Shown here: positions 60,421 through 64,000 of the stretch, in pieces
Layout: every line of letters begins with the position of its first letter
Numbering within the stretch: the first letter of the stretch is position 1
Source: Lysinibacillus xylanilyticus
Lineage (GTDB): Bacteria > Bacillota > Bacilli > Bacillales_A > Planococcaceae
Direction of reading: 5' to 3'
NCBI RefSeq assembly: GCF_001183605.1
Contig: NZ_LFXJ01000005.1
Coordinates: forward strand, 1,647,004-1,711,003
Length of the DNA stretch: 64,000 nt
Program-made: the position numbers and the translations under genes
The notes under the pieces: generated by a model
Database searches by the model: none
Seen by the model: only the letters and a program-made list of their open reading frames with translations
What the model was told of the DNA's origin: nothing

Positions 60421-61410
60421 TTATATCGCTCTTACGCTATTCTGAAACCGATCTTTTTTCCAATACAAGCTACACACCCCCAAAATAAACAATAGGCTTA
60501 TTCCAAAAAGGGAACTGGCGACCATAATAACCTTGAATCGAGCACCCGAAACAAAAATGCGAATATTAGAACAAATCATAAACTCATCATTATTATTAAA
60601 GGAGAACAAAACTGAATACCTATCTGTAATAAATACATCGGAAGCATGACACCGACTGCTGTCACTGCGATTATACATGAAATATTTCCCGAGAAATACT
60701 TAAAAAATATGTCGAAAGTCGCGAAAAAAGATAATAAAATTATGCCATAATAACGGTTGGCTAAGATCATAGAAGTAGTCCAACCAGCCTCAATTAAATT
60801 CTTAGAATACATCGTACAGAGTACAGCCCCAATCCCACAGCCAACACTCGCTATCAACGCGAAAACCACGGGCAAAGTTATGTCCATTTGAACAGCTGAT
60901 TTCCCACTCACTACCGCTAATATTAATATAATACAAGCGATAATGGTCCCCGTGGAAATTACCCAATTAGCTTTCGGAATTGATTCCTTTGCAAAAACAG
61001 CTAACACCAAGACAAAAAGCGGTTCAATGCCCATCTCAAGTGCTTACAATCGCTGACTTTACATATTATCAATCATGACGCAGCATAATTGCGTCCGGAG
61101 GCTTTAACTTCGTTCAGCGGAATAAAGCCCACAAAATGCTAGCACGGATGCGACATTCAACTTCACTACATAATTAATATTTCCCTTCCACATATTAGCT
61201 TTTTTATGTTTGCGTGCAAAGAAAGAGAAATAAATAGCCGTAATGAAAACCAGTAAATAAAAATGTCGGTACTTCTTGCACCTTCTTTGCATAGAAAACC
61301 TGGCTCATGGATGTTAAAAATGCTGATAATACAAGTGCTACTAACCCTACTGTAGTTGCCTGTTTTTTTGTAATCTCCTTACATTTCCCCCTACTTGTTT
61401 TTATAAACAC
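60421..61410 (-). pseudogene. Broken EamA (DMT) family exporter gene
   Basis: Pieces of a ten-helix EamA transporter lie in order: SMSQVFYAKKVQEVPTFLFT, then after a frameshift NYVVKLNVASVLAFCGLY, then MGIEPLFVLVLAVFAKESIP through LLQIGIQFCSPLIIM, and after another shift VASSLFGISLLFILGV. Between the second and third pieces a GC-rich repeat (61074-61125) replaces about 15 residues. No ATG remains next to the AAGGAG site. EamA proteins export amino acids or metabolites. The T-box leader upstream suggests that it once exported an amino acid. Confidence 0.85.
61074..61125. repeat. GC-rich repeat inserted in the exporter gene
   Basis: GACGCAGCATAATTGCGTCC forms its own small hairpin and is followed by GGAGGCTTTAACTTCG. 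GCATAATTGCGTC recurs inverted at ~62571-62583, and the AAAGCCTCCGG block recurs at ~62458. It interrupts the EamA frame. Confidence 0.7.
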
Positions 61411-61493
61411 AAACAGACCGAAAATTTTTGTCGATGAAGCAAATCATTCTTTTTTGAGCAATCAGATATTCGTGCGTCTCTCATTTCCCAACT

Positions 61494-61690
61494 AAAAAAA
61501 ACTACATCTCAATTAAATATAGAGACAAAGTTATCCGCGGTACTACTCTGATTAGCTAGAAAGCTCACTTTACTATAACGGTATTTGCCTTTCATGCTTA
61601 TAAAAACTAAGTTCATAAATGATTTGCGATGATTTTCACCAGCCATCACCTCTCTAAAGCAAACTACATTCAATACTACTTCCGATAATT
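61494..61690 (-). promoter_or_regulatory. T-box riboswitch upstream of the broken exporter
   Basis: On the minus strand the stem I apical part AGAGAGGTGATGGCTGGTGA and AAATCATC is classic T-box, and so is the T-box sequence AGAGTAGTACCGCGG (61535-61549), followed by a TCTC...GAGA hairpin and a run of T. The specifier region reads TGAACTTAG; CTT (Leu) is my best reading, not certain. It should sense an uncharged tRNA and permit read-through into the exporter gene. Confidence 0.85.
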
Positions 61691-61928
61691 GTTAATATAT
61701 TTTCGATACATCAGAATTCATTTTAACTTTTTCGTCAAGCAACTAGCCAAAATATGCTCCCCTGGAATATAACAAATGTTCTATATTATAGGTTCTTATC
61801 ATACATTGAGTAAAACCTTCCCCCTGCTAATTATCCTTCTAAAAACCCAGTCTCTTTTAAATTACATACGAGCAATTAAGGAAGGGCTTTTTTCTAGGTT
61901 CAATAAAAAAGTTATAAGGAGAAGAATT

Positions 61929-62144
61929 ATGTTTGTAACTCATTTTTATGAAAACAAAACGTCCGTTTTAAGTCAGCTGCTCGTAAATTTACCTACTGTC
62001 GAAGAGAACATTAAAATTAAAGGACGTAAAGCAAAAGTTGTTCAAATTGTCCAAATTGACGACAACAACTATCAAGTAAGTATCATCTTTGAAAAAGTGC
62101 CTAAAAAACAACCATTAAAAGAAATTGGTAAGAAAAAGAGGTAG
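61929..62144 (+). CDS. Hypothetical protein, 71 aa
   Basis: The ATG follows AAGGAGAAGAATT. Small basic protein: MFVTHFYENKTSVLSQLL, then NIKIKGRKAKVVQIVQID and NNYQVSIIFEKVPKKQPL with a KKKR tail. It looks like a small all-beta fold and could bind nucleic acid by its charge, but the family is not recognised. Own terminator. Region 61691-61928 shows no other gene. Confidence 0.65.
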   Translation: MFVTHFYENKTSVLSQLLVNLPTVEENIKIKGRKAKVVQIVQIDDNNYQVSIIFEKVPKKQPLKEIGKKKR

Positions 62145-62162
62145 CTCTTCCCTATTTACCTA

Positions 62163-62190
62163 GCGACGCTATCATTTAATGGTAGCGTTT
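62163..62190 (+). terminator. Terminator of the 71-aa gene
   Basis: ACGCTATC and GGTAGCGT around a short loop, followed by TTTTAACTTTT. Confidence 0.7.
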
Positions 62191-62278
62191 TAACTTTTAA
62201 AAAAACGGGTATCGAACTCTGAGAGAAAAATCCATTGCGAATTATTCTCAACGAAAATAATCTCTTAAAGAAAAGTAT

Positions 62279-62311
62279 TTGACTTTTTAATTGATAACAA
62301 TTATCATTATC
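62279..62311 (+). promoter_or_regulatory. Sigma-A promoter overlapped by a Fur box
   Basis: TTGACT (62279-62284), 17-base spacer and TATCAT (62302-62307) make a good SigA promoter. The 19 bases 62293-62311 match the inverted Fur consensus GATAATGATAATCATTATC at 17 positions and cover the spacer and -10, ideal for iron-dependent repression. Confidence 0.8.
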
Positions 62312-62314
62312 AAT

Positions 62315-62425
62315 AGATTATTTCTTTACTCCAAAAAATGCTTAGTTCAGAATCCCCCCTATTTTTTTGAAATAAGCATGTATCAAACGGATATTCTTAC
62401 ATCAGACTAAGAATATCCGTTTTTT
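62315..62425 (+). ncRNA. Candidate Fur-regulated small RNA (FsrA-like)
   Basis: A transcript starting near 62315 would be about 111 nt with no ORF. First stem: ATGCTTA (62338-62344) with TAAGCAT (62373-62379), one mismatch, then TTCA with TGAA, leaving a loop that holds CCCCCC (62354-62359). The 3' end is a 13-bp terminator stem ACGGATATTCTTA / TAAGAATATCCGT followed by six T. Promoter, Fur box, C-rich loop and terminator match the logic of B. subtilis FsrA, which base-pairs with G-rich ribosome sites of iron-using genes. Sequence homology to FsrA was not tested. Confidence 0.65.
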
Positions 62426-62445
62426 AACTTTAATCAGCGGATGTT

Positions 62446-62605
62446 TGGACCCCGCTGAAAGCCTCCGGCGGATGTCACGGATTTGGAAAGGAGTTAACAA
62501 AGGATGTTAGCCAAAAATCATTGCATCCTGTTGCTGCCGCTTCCCTTTCGAGCTGCAACCCTAAACCAAATCCAGACGCAATTATGCCAAGGCATAAATG
62601 ATCAT
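62446..62605. repeat. GC-rich dispersed repeat with inverted arms
   Basis: CCGCTGAAAGCCTCCGGCGG starts the element; GGATTTGG (62484 region) and CCAAATCC (62562 region) are inverted arms. CCTGTTGCTGCCGC resembles the core of the 34-kb and 50-kb repeats, and GACGCAATTATGC is shared inverted with the repeat in the EamA gene. It lies between the small RNA and fumC. Confidence 0.7.
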
Positions 62606-62640
62606 TTGAGAGATTTACATAAATAAAGGAGCTGTTTTAC

Positions 62641-64000
62641 ATGGATTATCGAATTGAAAAGGACACTATGGGTGAAATTAAAGTACCTTCAGATAAAATT
62701 TGGGGTGCTCAAACGCAGCGCAGTAAAGAGAATTTCCAAATCGGAACAGAACAAATGCCTATTGAGCTAATTCAAGCAATGGCCATATTAAAGAAAAGTG
62801 CTGCAATCGCCAATAATAAATTAGGTAAATTATCAGATATAAAAACAAATGCGATTGTGCAAGCAGCTGATGAAATTTTAAAGGGTCAATGGGACGATCA
62901 ATTCCCTCTTGTAGTTTGGCAAACTGGTAGTGGTACACAGTCAAATATGAACGTCAATGAGGTAATTGCGCACCGTGCAAACCAACTTTTACAAAATGCT
63001 GGCGAAGGTGAACGCATACACCCAAACGATGATGTCAATAAATCTCAAAGCTCAAATGATACCTTCCCAACGGCTTTGCATATTGCTGCAGTGTTAAAAG
63101 TTGAAGATTATTTACTGCCTCGACTACGCTTACTAAAAGCAACACTCGATGACAAAGCAGAGAAATTTAAAGATATTATTAAAATTGGTCGTACACATTT
63201 ACAAGACGCTACACCTTTAACTTTAGGTCAAGAGATTAGTGGCTGGGTAGCAATGCTTGCTAAATCTGACCAAATGATTATCCAAAATATTGAATATATG
63301 AAGGAACTAGCGATTGGTGGAACAGCAGTTGGTACGGGCATTAACGCACATCCCGAATTTGGTGAGCGTGTAGCAGCAGAAATTAGTGAATTAACAGGAA
63401 AACATTTTACTTCTGCAGCAAATAAATTCCATGCACTGACGAGTCATGATGAAGCTGTTGTCGCACATGGCGCATTAAAAGCTCTTGCAGCTGACTTGAT
63501 GAAAATTGCCAATGATGTTCGTTGGTTAGCGAGTGGTCCTCGTTCAGGTATCGGAGAAATTACGATCCCAGAAAACGAACCAGGCTCATCCATTATGCCG
63601 GGTAAAGTAAATCCAACGCAAAGTGAAGCGATGACGATGGTCGTTACACAAGTCGTCGGCAATGATGCAACAATTGCCTTTGCCGCTTCCCAAGGTAACT
63701 TTGAGTTAAATGTCTTCAAACCAGTAATTATCTATAACTTCATACAATCAACTCGCCTACTAGCAGACACAATGAAATCATTTAATGATAATTGTGCTGT
63801 CGGTATCGAGCCAAATAAAGAAGTGCTTGACCATAATTTACAAAATTCATTGATGCTTGTAACTGCACTAAACCCTTATATCGGTTATGAAAATGCGGCA
63901 AAAATTGCGAAGAAAGCCCATAAAGAAGGCACAACATTAAAAGAAGCAACGATTGCAACAGGTTTACTAACAGAAGAACAGTTCGATGAATATGTGGACC
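62641..64000 (+). CDS. fumC: Class II fumarate hydratase, 3' end beyond the window
   Basis: 453 codons are visible from the ATG behind AAAGGAGCTGTTTTAC; the normal length is about 460, so only the last few residues are missing. It hydrates fumarate to malate in the TCA cycle and needs no iron-sulfur cluster. The signature [13 protein letters not shown] (~residue 318) is intact, as are [27 protein letters not shown] and [16 protein letters not shown]. Asp/Glu substitutions typical of aspartase are absent, supporting fumarase. The preceding small RNA terminates 215 bp upstream and is a separate unit. Confidence 0.95.
   Translation, partial: MDYRIEKDTMGEIKVPSDKIWGAQTQRSKENFQIGTEQMPIELIQAMAILKKSAAIANNKLGKLSDIKTNAIVQAADEILKGQWDDQFPLVVWQTGSGTQSNMNVNEVIAHRANQLLQNAGEGERIHPNDDVNKSQSSNDTFPTALHIAAVLKVEDYLLPRLRLLKATLDDKAEKFKDIIKIGRTHLQDATPLTLGQEISGWVAMLAKSDQMIIQNIEYMKELAIGGTAVGTGINAHPEFGERVAAEISELTGKHFTSAANKFHALTSHDEAVVAHGALKALAADLMKIANDVRWLASGPRSGIGEITIPENEPGSSIMPGKVNPTQSEAMTMVVTQVVGNDATIAFAASQGNFELNVFKPVIIYNFIQSTRLLADTMKSFNDNCAVGIEPNKEVLDHNLQNSLMLVTALNPYIGYENAAKIAKKAHKEGTTLKEATIATGLLTEEQFDEYVD

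Noticed and set aside
62759..63719. Minus-strand ORFs inside fumC
   Set aside because: Antisense to strongly conserved fumarase coding sequence.

Overview
The window looks like chromosomal DNA of a low-GC, spore-forming Bacillaceae, most probably Lysinibacillus or a close relative. This rests on AT-rich codon use, strong AGGAGG ribosome sites, a petrobactin (asb) operon, a YjcZ-type tiny protein, UPF0180/YkuS, RNHCP and YfzA-like proteins, and GC-rich dispersed intergenic repeats. There are no rRNA or tRNA genes, no intact insertion sequence and no CRISPR array.

Layout. 0.3-3.1 kb: a membrane-anchored alpha/beta hydrolase, an orphan signal-peptide mini-ORF and an M29 aminopeptidase. 3.1-5.7 kb: a decayed zone with a partial duplicate of the aminopeptidase, fragments of unknown genes, orphan terminators, and a secreted protein of six 48-residue repeats broken by two stop codons. 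6.0-12.9 kb: the complete asbABCDEF petrobactin operon behind two identical Fur boxes. 13.7-21.9 kb: a propionyl-CoA/acyl-CoA operon (methylcitrate synthase, dehydratase, methylisocitrate lyase, acyl-CoA dehydrogenase, enoyl-CoA hydratase, 3-hydroxyisobutyryl-CoA hydrolase) headed by a cobalamin riboswitch, with a decayed half-riboswitch at its tail. 22.2-25.5 kb: a broken Nudix gene, then metE behind a second complete cobalamin riboswitch. 26-39 kb: single genes and short operons: a BcrC-like phosphatase with an ECF-type promoter, a TetR/YhgE pair, an Xre operon with twin palindromic operators, several GNAT acetyltransferases, an MFS exporter with a leader peptide, MazG-like and LOG proteins. 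39.5-43.1 kb: three tandem paralogous secreted proteins, each with the same ECF-type promoter, the first truncated. 43-58 kb: small conserved proteins, a group II intron-like remnant, a Cas4/RecB-like nuclease, a TSUP permease, a phosphoesterase, an EmrB-type exporter, a decayed tyrosine recombinase, a CPBP protease and a MocR regulator. 58-64 kb: a 21-bp minisatellite, an Eis-like acetyltransferase with an ATPase, a broken EamA exporter that still has its T-box leader, a candidate Fur-regulated small RNA, and fumC running off the end.

How it fits together. Iron: Fur boxes control petrobactin synthesis and, apparently, an FsrA-like small RNA just before fumC. Cobalamin: riboswitches control both metE and the methylcitrate pathway, two B12-independent routes needed only when B12 is scarce. 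Envelope stress: ECF-type promoters precede bcrC and the three secreted paralogs.

Most interesting regions: the small RNA at 62.3 kb, the leader-peptide attenuator before the exporter at 34.5 kb, the B12 control of the methylcitrate operon, the T-box on a dead exporter, and the ECF-driven paralog cluster. All functional names are read from sequence by eye; no database search was run.
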